This document shows positions 1-14,534 of a stretch of DNA of 64,000 nt, in pieces (position 1 is the stretch's first letter; each line of letters starts with the position of its first letter). The translations under genes were made by a program, and so were the position numbers. The stretch spans positions 24,490,001 to 24,554,000 of the forward strand of contig OZ231128.1 in the NCBI GenBank assembly GCA_965153355.1, written 5' to 3'. Under the pieces are notes generated by a model, which did not search any database, had not been told where the DNA came from, and saw only the letters and a list, made by a program, of their open reading frames with translations. This DNA comes from Flaccisagitta enflata (Eukaryota > Chaetognatha > Sagittoidea > Aphragmophora).

Positions 1-2233
1 TTGCCACTTCAAGTGGCCCATTAACACTTGAGCCGACTCCATTCAGAGTGACATGTTCTCTACGAGTTTGAATCCTGAACTTCTGTTGGAAGGCTTTAGA
101 CACAAGAGTCTTATTTGAACCAGTATCAAGAAGCCCATAGACATTAGTAGATCCACCATTGGGAAGAATAACTTTCACAGAGAAAATTGGTCGAAAGCAA
201 AAATCCATCTTGAAATCAATAAATGAAATCTCAACTTGCCTCGGCTTAAAACTGGCTACTTCACAAGTAGCTACCTCACTATCGGGGGTTTCCCTAATAG
301 CAGAGTTGGCAACACTGACAGGGTTAGCCAAAACATTCACCTGTTGATCACTTGCCACTTTAGATCCTGACAGCTGGAGTAAACGATCTTGAACTCCAGA
401 ACTGGCTACTTGAAACGCCGCTGGGTTGGCAGCACTGCTTTGGACGTCGGCTTGAATGGAAGACTGATTAGGATAAACGAGAGAGCGATGTAAAAGCGTG
501 TTGTGCCCAAATCGATTGCAAATCAAACACTTAACAAGCACCGTGCATTGACCAACGCGATGGCCATGGGATAAACATTTAAAGCAGAGGCGTTGTTTGA
601 AGATGAAATCCTTTCTTTCCTCCAAACTCAATTGACAAAATCGCGGGCAACTTTCTAAAAGATGCCCTTCACTGCAGTGAACGCAATTTACACTTAACTG
701 AGAGCTTTGATGAGGCTGGACTGGATTTGGGGCCCAAGCAGAGGGTTGCTGTTGAGCTTGCTGCGGCACTTGCTGTAGAGGTTTGCCTTGTGCGTCCATG
801 GCTGCGACGTCAGCCTTGGGATTCGAACCCATCTTGTCTGAGTTGGGAACCCAAGCAGTGCGCGTCCCGCCTGTTTTGTTAAAACTTGAAGAGGAAAGGG
901 AGGAGGATGAGGATGAGGAGGATGAAACTTTAGGCTGGAGAAGAACAGACATACCATAGGTACGATTTAGGTTCGAGAACAATTCTTTCAGAAATGTTAC
1001 AAGGAAATGAACATCAACTCTTTCTCCCTTATCTTCAGCCTTACCAGAAGCTTTAGAAAAGTCGCGTTTCATGACATGATTGAAACGCGATTGAACAATG
1101 GAGAGGACGGTAGCATCCAAGCTTAAAAATGAATCATCCTTGGTGGCTTCTGCAAATGAAACCATTGATTGAATTTCATGGAGTAGTCCCTTTACACTGT
1201 CGGCCGAATTGGCTGTTACCTCTTTCCCTTCCGTAATCTTCTTCAGATTTGCCTGTGCGCTTCCTACTCTTCTTCCAAAATAGAATTTCAACTCGGCCAT
1301 AGCCTTAGAAAGAGCGGCGGCTTTATCATCAAGGTAAATAAAGTTTTCCACAATCCCCTTAGCCTCACCCTTTGTCCTTTCTTGCAATTGAACAAACTTG
1401 TCCTCGTCGGTAAGGCCATTAACATTCAAAACTTCGCTAGAGAACTTACTTATGAATTTTGTGTATTGAATGAATCCTGATTCTAGCTTGTCATCCTCCG
1501 ACGGGGTTGAGAACTTCAAACGTTGCCCACCGAGTAACTGGGTTAGATCCCCGATGGACGAAGAGGAAGGAAACGAACCACTGTTGGCGGAGGGAAGACT
1601 GTTGGTGGGAGGGAGACTACTGTTGGCAAGAGGGAGATTTGGGTTGACATGGTCTTCATCATCATCGATGGTAACTATTTTAGAGAGCCCGGAAGCAAGG
1701 CCTTCATCGATCGCAGCTTGAAAAACCTCTGCTTCTTTTTCCTGAGTTTCAAGCTTGACTTTGAAAGCTCTTCGTCGCGCCGCCTCAATTTCTATCTTCA
1801 GTTGTAGGAGGCGAGCCGCTTTCTGTTCTTCGGCAGCGGCCTCTGCATCGGCCGTAGCCTTCGCCGCCGCGGCCGCGGCTACGGCATTGGGATCTCCCAT
1901 TGAAACTTTGGAAGTTGACTCAAAGGACGACTCGGTGGATGACGGAAGGGCCGAACAAGATTGCGACCTTGAATTGGATCTCTCCCTGGCCCGACAGAGA
2001 CGACGACGATGTTCGGGCATGAAGGTTCTCTGCTTGGCCGCGAGTATATAGGCTTTCTGGTCCTTTGAAAATAAATCGATATTTGTTAGCAGCTCGGACA
2101 ATAGAGAGTTAAATTGATTGCCCGCAACGTTCAAATCATCATCAGGGTTTTCCTGGCCTTGAAGAAATATATTCAAACGATCATGGGCCTTAACAAACTC
2201 TTCAAATTTGGCCGCAGATTCTGTCCGTCGCAT
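1..2233 (-). CDS. BEL/Pao-type retrotransposon gag-protease polyprotein, 3' part outside the window
   Basis: Open reading frame of 744 codons from the ATG at 2233 down to the window edge; the second codon upstream of that ATG is an in-frame TGA. Residues about 1-200 are charged and Ala/Ser-rich. About 200-400 resemble the gag region of BEL/Pao polyproteins (DUF1759-like, with a 'FIQYTKFISKF' stretch). About 515-580 hold three Cys/His knuckles, for example CFKCLSHGHRVGQC and CLICNRFGHNTLLH, expected to bind nucleic acid. Near residue 700 the motif LLDTGSNKTLVS is a retroviral-type aspartic protease active site. Reverse transcriptase, RNase H and integrase would follow to the left, outside the window. 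No stop or frameshift was seen, so this copy may be young. The family is inferred from domain order and the gag-like region; Gypsy is less likely. Confidence 0.85.
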   Translation of the reverse strand, partial: MRRTESAAKFEEFVKAHDRLNIFLQGQENPDDDLNVAGNQFNSLLSELLTNIDLFSKDQKAYILAAKQRTFMPEHRRRLCRARERSNSRSQSCSALPSSTESSFESTSKVSMGDPNAVAAAAAAKATADAEAAAEEQKAARLLQLKIEIEAARRRAFKVKLETQEKEAEVFQAAIDEGLASGLSKIVTIDDDEDHVNPNLPLANSSLPPTNSLPSANSGSFPSSSSIGDLTQLLGGQRLKFSTPSEDDKLESGFIQYTKFISKFSSEVLNVNGLTDEDKFVQLQERTKGEAKGIVENFIYLDDKAAALSKAMAELKFYFGRRVGSAQANLKKITEGKEVTANSADSVKGLLHEIQSMVSFAEATKDDSFLSLDATVLSIVQSRFNHVMKRDFSKASGKAEDKGERVDVHFLVTFLKELFSNLNRTYGMSVLLQPKVSSSSSSSSSLSSSSFNKTGGTRTAWVPNSDKMGSNPKADVAAMDAQGKPLQQVPQQAQQQPSAWAPNPVQPHQSSQLSVNCVHCSEGHLLESCPRFCQLSLEERKDFIFKQRLCFKCLSHGHRVGQCTVLVKCLICNRFGHNTLLHRSLVYPNQSSIQADVQSSAANPAAFQVASSGVQDRLLQLSGSKVASDQQVNVLANPVSVANSAIRETPDSEVATCEVASFKPRQVEISFIDFKMDFCFRPIFSVKVILPNGGSTNVYGLLDTGSNKTLVSKAFQQKFRIQTRREHVTLNGVGSSVNGPLEVA

Positions 2234-3375
2234 AATTCAAGACAGACGAGAGAGACATAACTTAGCTCTGGGATAGACAAAGATAGACGGAGGAAGAGAA
2301 GGCCAGCGTCGGGGATAGACATCAGATTAGCGGCGCATTAAATGACCGCCGGACGACGGGAGGTTACCGATGGAAGGACAGCGGCACCTCAACTTGACCG
2401 ATGCTTGGAATTGGCCACTATTACAAAGACCAATACTAACGAGAAGGCGGAGGTTTGCCGACGTTAAACTGATGGAGAGACAGAAAGAGAAACACGGAAC
2501 AAAAGAGCGAGGTTTAACTGAGGTTAGAAATAGGGTGACGATGAACTTGAGAAAGAGAGAAAGAGGATGGTGGATACGTTAGCAATAGAACGATGTCAAC
2601 TTTCAGAAAGAGACTTAACTTGCGGGATAGGAATCGGCGATGGGGATGAACGATGAGTCCTCGTTTGCCGGTGGGGTTTTCCGACCGGAGATGACGGCGT
2701 CTCAACTTGCAACGAGCGCCGGAACAATAAGGAAGCTGGATGCGTTGGTGACTTGACTGGGTCCCTTCGTTGACGTAATTCGATGGCGTGAATTGATGGA
2801 AGTTTGATTACGTCGGTGACTTGACTGGGTCCCCTCGATGATGTGACTTGATGGAAGTTGCGGCGTAGCTTTTGACTATTTCAGCGTAGCTAAACTTGGA
2901 TTAGATATAGCTAGGCATCACGATACGAATAAAATAGCCAATTCCATGATGCATTGACAAACTTTATTGTCATGATAAAAGACGATATGACACGAGGGGA
3001 CACGTCAAAAGCTGTATAGAGAGACGATTAAAACCATGAGTTACATAGCCAATTGGCGACTTAAGGATCAATGACAAAACTTAAGGATTAAGCAATAAAA
3101 CTCAGGGATAACTTGAGGACGATAATTACCTACGGTCCGACTTGACAAAACTTCAATTAGCCAAGGCGCGACAACGCTTTTAAAAGAAACCAAACTACAA
3201 AGAAATAAGCGGTGACCAATCACGAGACAGATCACACCAACTTGGACTAATCACGAGACAAATCACGAGCGACACGACGTTATGACAAATCACGATGCAG
3301 AATGCAATGCAACTCGCAAAAGCGCACAAAACAGTAAAAACGAATAGGACGTGACCAAATATGATACGAAGGAAC

Positions 3376-3376
<1 letters not shown>
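2234..3376 (-). other. Probable leader and 5' LTR zone of the BEL/Pao element, limits not resolved
   Basis: No coding sequence is evident. It lies directly upstream of the minus-strand gag start, where the untranslated leader, primer-binding site and 5' LTR should be. The LTR ends cannot be set because the partner LTR lies outside the window. Inside it, 2745-2850 holds two imperfect copies of a roughly 67-bp unit, each containing GTGACTTGACTGGGTCCC. Confidence 0.4.
2745..2850. repeat. Two-copy tandem repeat of about 67 bp
   Basis: GTGACTTGACTGGGTCCC occurs near 2748 and again near 2816. Each is followed by a similar tail with a GATGGAAGTT word. It may be an LTR-internal duplication. Confidence 0.6.

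Positions 3377-3451
<75 letters not shown>
3377..3451. repeat. (AC)n microsatellite
   Basis: About 37 uninterrupted AC units. It is bounded on the right by a short tandem repeat containing GTGCCTTTTGGGGTGGTTGC. Confidence 0.97.
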
Positions 3452-3454
<3 letters not shown>

Positions 3455-3580
3455 GAGGCGGTTTGTGCCTTTTGGGGTGGTTGCCGGGTGGTTAGAGGCT
3501 GGGCACGGGAATTTTCTTTTGCTGGGCCGATCTGGCTCTTAGTGAAGGCGGTATGTGCCTTTTGGGGTGGTTGCCGGTTT
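3455..3580. repeat. Two-copy repeat, about 90-bp spacing
   Basis: GTGCCTTTTGGGGTGGTTGC appears at about 3465 and again at about 3556 with similar flanks. Confidence 0.7.
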
Positions 3581-3970
3581 AACACTTTCCAGCTCGAACT
3601 TTACGGACCGACAGACGAAGCGTCGGACGGAGAAAACTTTCTATAGAGTCGTACGTCCGCCACTTTAAAGGAAGACTAAGAACAATGTCTTGTGGAGAGA
3701 CAAGAAGCGAGATAGATATAATCGTTCTCGTATGTTTTAATCAACAGTTTTTATTAGATAGAAAAAGACGGTAAATGTCAAGATAGTGAATTGATTAAAG
3801 GAGAATCATTTCAACCATGAAATGAAAAGAAAAAGAGACAAATGATAAGAAAATCATTAGACGATCTTTTCTCATTCTTTAAAGTCGAAGTTAACAAATC
3901 AATTTCAAGGAGAAAGACTTACTCATTCCAATAGATGCGTCCTCTTTAGATGTAAGGAGATGAAGAAATG

Positions 3971-4190
3971 AAGGCCGGATACACGGCTACCCATCTTGCG
4001 TCTGGGTCGGCAGAGCTGAGGCAGTGATAAGGCCACTCAAGCATTTGGGCAGGAGCAGTCATGTGAAAACCGTCCATAGACGTAAGAAAGGCTTAGTGTA
4101 ACCGATGGACCGACTAACACACCGACTGACCCAACAAAATCCAACCCACCGGCGTTGCGGGTTATGGAGTAGCAAGCGCGCGACTAAAAA
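3971..4190 (+). mobile_element. HT-1 short element, full-length copy
   Basis: Begins with the family head AAGGCCGGATACACGGCTAC. It continues through the shared GTGATAAGG...CATTTGGGCAGGAGCAG core and an interior of degenerate GACCGACTAACAC words, and ends with a short hairpin and CGACTAAAAA. No open reading frame is present. At least ten related copies occur in the window in both orientations. The head, core and tail are seen directly; the Helentron/DINE-like nature is inferred. Confidence 0.75.
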
Positions 4191-4440
4191 GCATTTTCAT
4201 CACTGGTGCTGTTGCATTGTACACCTCCAAAGGTAATTGCTTTTGTTGGTGTCGCTCCTTCGATCGGTCTGTCCTGTCTCTCGTCACCCTTATGTCTGTA
4301 AAGTTCTCGTTTGGATTTGCGAAAGTGTATTTGACCTCTTGGCGCCCCCCCCCCCCCACCTTTTCGGGTTTTTTTCGGGTTTTCACGCTTGGGCGAAGCT
4401 TCAATTTGGGCAGATTTGGGTTGTGATGTATAAAACCCAG

Positions 4441-4545
4441 CCCTCACCTGCCCCTAACGCTAGCCCTAGCCCTAATCCTAACCCTAAAACCACCCCAAAC
4501 CCCATCACTAACCCTCACTCTACCCCTAACCTAACCTTTCTAAAC
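4441..4545. repeat. Degenerate CCCTAA-like (telomere-like) patch
   Basis: Repeated words such as CCCTAGCCCTAATCCTAACC and CCCCTAACCTAACC. It is short, impure and internal, so it is not a functional telomere. It could be a low-complexity drift product. Confidence 0.5.
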
Positions 4546-5033
4546 TAACTAAATGAAAACCCGCATAGAAAATCTGTAAAACATAAGACCTCGTCGATTT
4601 ATTCATATGTACCCCCCTTTTCTTCCCTGCTCCTTCCTTTCTTCTTCTTCTTATCTGCCATTGCCCCCAATCATCACTCAATCAATTTCAAATAATGTTC
4701 ATTGTCTCACCTTAAATGGTCCGTGATAATCACACTTCTTATATCTTCCATCGACAGTTGCAAGATGAGGGTGCAGTAAGATGAGTGATCAAAATCACCA
4801 ACACCGCTTCCTAGTTTCTATGGGTGGGGGAAGGCACTGGCGATTCTGGGCCCTCTCTCATTGTATTTTCATTTACTGTGTAGGTACGTTGCCATTGAGG
4901 GGAAAATCGACTAAAAAGTCCAAGTACAAATCGAAAAAGTACCATCGGAGAAATGACGCCCAGAGATCCCTACAGCATTTTGTGTTAGGTAAGTGATGCC
5001 TAGGTCCGGTTGGGTCGAGTGGGGGTGTAGCTC

Positions 5034-5218
5034 TTTTTTTGCAGCGGCCCCAAAAGGCCCAATGACCTATACTATGCTCTCACATGTATGGAAGATTTTC
5101 TCCTCCTCCTTCTTCTTCTCCTTCTTCTCCTTCTCCATCCCCCCCAGGGTTTTGATCCCAGTCTCGAGGCTCCAAACCCAGCCTCTTGGCCTCAATCGGT
5201 CTAATATCCGCTAGCCCA
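5034..5218 (+). mobile_element. PAL-family element, partial
   Basis: Begins with GCAGCGGCCCCAAAAGGCCC, a variant of the palindromic terminus seen intact at 46130. A CT-rich stretch follows, then the family's internal words (ATCCCAGTCTCGAGGCTCC). The right terminus is missing; a fold-back element starts just after it. Confidence 0.6.
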
Positions 5219-5223
5219 AAACC

Positions 5224-6150
5224 CTTTGAAAAACTAAAAAAAAAGTAACCTTTCAAATTTTTTGCACACTAGTCCTAAAAAAGGTGTAGATTAAGAAAAT
5301 CAACTTTGTTTCACCCTAGTGCGAGCCAAAAAAATTAGAAGCACATTCTTTAATAAAAAGATAGAAGTTTTTAGTTAAAAATGGCATAAAGATATAATTG
5401 TGTAGAAAAAATATGCTCTGTTAATGATAAACAATTATCTGCCAAACATTTAAGAGAAATTTCATGAAGTTTGGTTGATGTTTAGACACATAAAATGCAT
5501 TTTAAAACTTTAAAATTCAAAAAGATAAACCTTGATGAAAGGAAAATGATTAAAAGAACCTTTGGGATTTTACATCTTGTTAAACTGTACTTCCCCACGA
5601 ATTTTCATGCTTAAAGGATAAATATTGGAGGAATTATGACCAAAAAAACAAATTACTATAATATGCAAATGAGCTTTTGGTAAAAATTGCTAAAACCACA
5701 CGAACATCAAATTTATATTGAAATCATGGCTAATCATCATTATAAAAGTATGAAAATTAGTAGGGAAGTGTGTTTTGGTAAGATCTAACATTCCTTGATC
5801 TTTTTTGGTGTTTTTTTCTTCATCAAAACTTAATTTTTTACAGTTTAAAGTTTTAAAATGCATTTTAAGCGTCTTAACTTCAATGGAACTTCATAAAACT
5901 TCTCACAAATGTTCAGCAGATGATTATTTTTAATTAGAAGGCCATATTCTTTCTTCAGAGTTGCATCTTTATACAATTTTTAGCAAAAAAACATCATTTT
6001 TGGCCAAAAAAAGTGCTTCTAATTTTTTCGGCTCGCAATCGGATAAAATGAAGTTGATATTCTTAATCTACGCCTTTTTTAGGGCTAGTGTGCAAAAAAT
6101 TAAAGACGGTTACTTTTTTTTTTCAAAACTCTTAAAATTGAACTTTTGGT
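5224..6150. mobile_element. Fold-back (long inverted-repeat) element
   Basis: The left arm (about 5224-5560) and right arm (about 5840-6150) are diverged inverted copies of each other. For example TTTTTTGCACACTAGTCCTA on the left pairs with TAGGGCTAGTGTGCAAAAAA on the right, and AAAATTAGAAGCAC pairs with GTGCTTCTAATTTT. A unique AT-rich centre of about 280 bp separates them. It has no coding capacity. Such structures are typical of fold-back transposons or long-TIR MITEs. The arms differ at many sites, so the element is old. Confidence 0.75.
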
Positions 6151-6239
6151 CCTGTGGATACTTGACTACTTAGCCTAAAGGCTCCAAGCAGGGCATCAGG
6201 TACCGCTGACCATGTGCGATCTTTGGATGACTGGTTTTA

Positions 6240-6742
6240 CCTTTTTCCCACCCTTTTTTTTTCATCATTGTTTCCAGAGAAGAATGTGATTGATCAAAGT
6301 GAATTCTGCATACTATTTTTACCTTTCTCCCACCCTTTCTTTTCTCAGCATTGTTTCCAGAGAAGATTGAAGAATGTGATTGATAGAAGTGAATTCTGCA
6401 GGCATTTTGATACCTTTCCTCCCACCCTTTCTTTTCTCATCATTGTTTCCAGAGAAGAATGTGATTGATCAAAGTGAATTCTGCATACTATTTTTACCTT
6501 TCCTCCCACGCTTTCTTTTCTCATCATTGTTTCCAGAGAAGAATGTGATTGATCAAAGTGAATTCTGCATCCTATTTCTACCTTTCCTCCCACCCTTTCT
6601 TTTCTCATCATTGTTTCCAGAGAAGAACGTGATTGATCAAAGTGATTTCTGCATACATTCTTTTACCTTTCTCCCACCCTTTCTTTTCTCATCATTGTTT
6701 CCAGAGAAGAATGTGATTGATCGAAGTGAAGTCGTTTCCCAA
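6240..6742 (+). repeat. 83-92 bp tandem array, each unit with a splice-acceptor-like sequence
   Basis: About six units, marked by CATTGTTTCCAGAGAAGAAT at roughly 6267, 6351, 6443, 6527, 6610 and 6693. Every unit carries a long pyrimidine run ending in TTTCCAG, then GAATGTGATTGATC. The last unit lies directly before the first coding exon of the next gene, so the true 3' splice site of that exon may have been copied in tandem. Confidence 0.8.
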
Positions 6743-11225
<4,483 letters not shown>

Positions 11226-11240
11226 GAAAACTGAGCAGTT

Positions 11241-11518
11241 ATAGGGCGTGTTTCTAGTGAAGATGTAAAACGTGTTTGATCCTGTGAAACGCGTTTACAG
11301 CGTGAACATATATTCATGAATTTCAACTTTCAACACGAGGGAGTGAGGGAAGTGAGTGAGGGAGCCCGTAAATGGAGCAAGCGAGCAAATCTAGCTTAAC
11401 AAAACAGAGCGCTGCGTAGCGAAAGAGCCGAGTGAGTGGTGCGAGGGAATGAACGAACAAAGCAAGCGACCAAGTGGCCCGTTAAAAACGCGACTGTCTG
11501 TGACTAGAAACAGCCCGT
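11241..11518. mobile_element. Small inverted-repeat (MITE-like) element
   Basis: GGGCGTGTTTCTAGTGAAG at the left and CTGTGACTAGAAACAGCCC at the right form imperfect terminal inverted repeats. The interior is purine-rich with AGTGAGTGAGGGAG words. It starts about 15 bp after the stop codon of the acidic-protein gene, so it probably contributes to that gene's 3' UTR. Confidence 0.6.
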
Positions 11519-11583
11519 CTCGTGATTTATGATATTCCCGCTAAATGTCGAAAGAAGAACAACAAAGTTGGACGAAAAGAAAC

Positions 11584-11705
11584 AAGGCCGGATACTCGTC
11601 TACCCATGTCGCGTGCTGGTGGGCAGGGACGGTGATAAAAAGGGTAACCAAGCGTTTTGGCAGTAGCAGTATTGCGAAAACAGCACGTAAACACCGATTT
11701 ATGAA
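11584..11705 (+). mobile_element. HT-1 element, head part only
   Basis: Head AAGGCCGGATACTCGTCTAC and the core GGTGGGCAGGGACGGTG are present. The tail is missing; a purine-rich repeat follows. Confidence 0.65.
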
Positions 11706-11734
11706 AGTTATAGTTATTAGGGTAAAAGATATTG

Positions 11735-12112
11735 AAAATGAAAAAGAACAAGAGCAAGAACAAGAACAGGAACAAGAACAAAAATATGAAGAATAGAAAA
11801 AAGAGAAAAAGAGAGAAAAAGAACAAGAGCAAGAACAAGAACAAGAACAAGAACAAGAATAAGAACAAGAAAAAGAAAAAAATTGAGAAAAAGAACAAGA
11901 GCAAAAACTGGAACAAGAAGTATAAAGAACAGGAGCAAGAACAAGGACAAGAACAGGAACAAGAACAAGAACTAGAATATGAAGAAAAAGAATAGGAAAA
12001 AGAAAAAAAAGAAAAAGACCAAGATCAAAAACTGGAACAAGAAAAAGAAACAGAAAAAGAAAAAGAAAAAAAAAAGAAAAAGAAAAAGAAAAAGAAAAAG
12101 AAAAAGGTGAGA
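11735..12112. repeat. (GAACAA)n / (GAAAAA)n purine-rich array
   Basis: Units of AAGAAC, AAGAGC and AAAAAG run for about 370 bp, broken into blocks. The HT-1 head word AACAAGGCCG recurs at its right end, so the array may have grown inside an HT-1 copy. Confidence 0.85.
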
Positions 12113-12137
12113 ACAAGGCCGTATACCGGATCAATAA

Positions 12138-12753
12138 GTAACCTTAGGGAAATAAAAAATGGCGGATTTTAGAAAACTAATCTTATCTAAGTTAAATTGA
12201 GAAAAACTGTAAAAAAATTGGTGACCATTTTGAAGCTCTGCAAAAGATCTTTCAAATGAGACGTTGCTGGTTGTCCTCACTTTATCTGTTTAGAAATGGC
12301 AATGGGATGAAGACAGGTTGTCTGGAATTTGAGAATTCACTACAGAATCTGCATGTTTTTTGTTTGTTGTAATATAGAAACCAAATGCATTGAGTTAAAA
12401 TTCGTTCTTGGCGCCATTTTGAAGAAAATTCGAAGCTTTTTAATTTGCTCACGAATATCAAGTAGCTGTGACAATTCTGAATTGCATTATTAAGAGAAAC
12501 ATTGAAACAAAAAATACTAATAGAAAAAAATATTATTATTTTCCTTTTTTTCCAATCGGTGATATTTTTCTTCAAACTTATGCCATTTCCAAACGAATAA
12601 AGCTAGGAATGCCAGACACGACTCAAATGAAAGATAATTTGAAGGGCTTTACAGGCATCACCAATGTTAATCCATTTTTCTTACGTTATGGTTCAAAAGA
12701 AAGGTTTTAATTCTTTTTAAAAATCCACCATTTTTTATTTCCCCAAGGTTAGT
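12138..12753. mobile_element. Inverted-repeat element, AACC-TTAGGG type
   Basis: The left end GTAACCTTAGGGAAATAAAA and right end TTTTATTTCCCCAAGGTTAG are inverted copies, and the inverted match continues inward (ATGGCGGATTTT with AAATCCACCATT). About 615 bp, AT-rich, non-coding. A related element is at 47618-48220; both carry the phrase TTTAGAAATGGCAA. Confidence 0.7.
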
Positions 12754-12799
12754 CACTAGTAGGAGAGGTAATCCGAGTGGGTAGTTATAGAAATGTTGG

Positions 12800-13030
12800 G
12801 TGTACCTTTGGATCGAGCAACGAATAGACTGACACACTCTCAGAGTTGCATAGCAAACGACTTGAAGATAAGCCTGGTAAGGTCGGATACGCGACACCAC
12901 AGTCTTGGATGGTTGGGCAGAGGCAGTTATTCAAAAGCCGCTCGCAATGCAGGATTGGGTCAGAGGGATGGACGGACGGACAGAGGGACAGACTGACCAA
13001 CCGACCGTCACGGTTATAAAGTCGAATAGA
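12800..13030 (+). mobile_element. HT-1 remnants: one tail followed by one head-to-tail copy
   Basis: AGAGTTGCATAGCAAACGACT (first bases at 12842) is a decayed HT-1 tail. From 12879 a second copy begins with AAGGTCGGATACGCGACACC, runs through TTGGGCAGAGGCAG and (GGAC)n words and ends near GGTTATAAAGTCG. Confidence 0.55.
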
Positions 13031-13202
13031 TGGCTACGATATCTAAGAATACGCTAGAGGGATATGCAAAGGATGAAATAAAATGATGCGGTAAATGTTT
13101 TAATCATTTTTTGTTGACTTATACTCTCTTATCAAATTGTTTGAAACTTTGTTTTCGTTCGTGACGTTTTAATCACGTCTTAATGTTTCAACAAGCTCAA
13201 TT

Positions 13203-13350
13203 GTTTTTCTTTAGTTGCGGACTCGCGACTCTATCAGAAGCTTTGTCCGTCTTTCAGTATGTCCATCCGTGATGCTCGAGTTGAAAAGTTTAGGCGCTTT
13301 ATTGCCCGTAACTCCGCGATACCTGTTCGCCCTTTTCACCAGCGGCGTAT
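13203..13350 (-). mobile_element. HT-3 short element
   Basis: Read on the minus strand, it ends in the hairpin at 13213-13230 (AGTTGCGGACTCGCGACT on the plus strand). Next inward is CTTTGTCCGTCTTTCAGTAT, then a core with CGCCCTTTTCACC. It has the same architecture as HT-1 but a different hairpin and core. Similar copies are at 27622 and 44047. Confidence 0.6.
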
Positions 13351-13617
13351 TAGAGCCAAATTTATAGGGCTGCCATTACTATTCTGTGTCACAACATGTT
13401 TGATATCCCAACAAAAACTAATAAGTCAACTCTTGTTTTATTGCCTTTGAGCTTTTTAGCCAAAATCCAAACTTCCAAAACCGCCCAACATGTTGCTTAG
13501 AGATTTTTATCATAAGTTTTATAACGCCAGAGCCCAGAAGTTTCCCCAGGAGTCCCTATCAGCCCCCGCTATCTCATCCTGATAAACACAAGCTGAGAGG
13601 CATGGAGTAGCGCAGAT

Positions 13618-14534
13618 TAGGGTGGTCGGGAATTTGGTCAAATTTTATATATTGATATTCTCAGGCCCTTTCCACAAACATCCAATGAAAAAAGGATTTC
13701 TCTCAATCTGGGGTATGAAATCAAACAAAAAACCTTGTTGGCATCACCATAGGCTTACTATGACGGCTTCCCTCCGAAGGCAACATTTGTGTTTCAAAGA
13801 AGGTAAAAATAGAAAAGAAATATAAATGAAAATGCAAAGATAGATGAATATAAGTGATTGAGATGGCTCTGACATAGTATGCAAAGGAGAAATTTGCATT
13901 AATTTAGCATGAGGACAAAGTTTAGCCAATGTTACAAAAAAAAATTGTTTTGAAAATTTGTACTTATTTTATTTTTGGTCACTGACAGGGAGCTGGTCGA
14001 AATTCTAAATTTGCATAGGAAATGAAAAAATGTAAAAACAAAGAACATAATTCTCTTCCCAATTTGATTACAGAGAGAACTATGTTTTTCAAAATGCAAA
14101 ATTTACCTGTGTTTGGCTTTCTTAGAATCTCGACCTCAGGAAAATGAAAAAAAGTGTAAGCAGAAATCCACTAAAAACCACCATTTTCAAACTTGTTTTC
14201 ATGTGAATCGCATAGTTCAAATTACATTTTAAGTCAAAATATGATAATAATGTATGCATCAAGTGATTTTAGAGACAATTTGTCCATTCAAGGCATTCCC
14301 GCTTCATTGTGGCCCTGATAATAATGCAAAAAGTATGGTGAAACACTTCATTTTCCTTCATAAATTTTCCGTCCTATGGGGATTATTTCATTTCCCTAGG
14401 AAGCCTTAAGTGTTGCGGACATAGTCAAATTCAGACCTCCGCTTGTGGGAAAATCTTCTAATTTTGTACATTTATGCAATAAACTAAAGTATATCATTTT
14501 TTGAAATTTGACCCTTAACCCTGACCACCCTAGC
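13618..14534. mobile_element. Inverted-repeat element with TAGGGTGGTC termini
   Basis: The left end TTAGGGTGGTCGGG...GGTCAAATTT and the right end AAATTTGACC...CCTGACCACCCTAG are inverted copies of about 30 bp. The interior is about 850 bp, AT-rich, without a supported gene. Flanks on both sides (GTAGCGCA and CGCTGACCATCTAACAC) resemble another dispersed repeat, so it may be nested. Confidence 0.7.

Noticed and set aside
159-2051. Plus-strand frames in the first 2 kb
   Set aside because: They lie opposite the BEL/Pao gag-protease frame, which has recognisable motifs.
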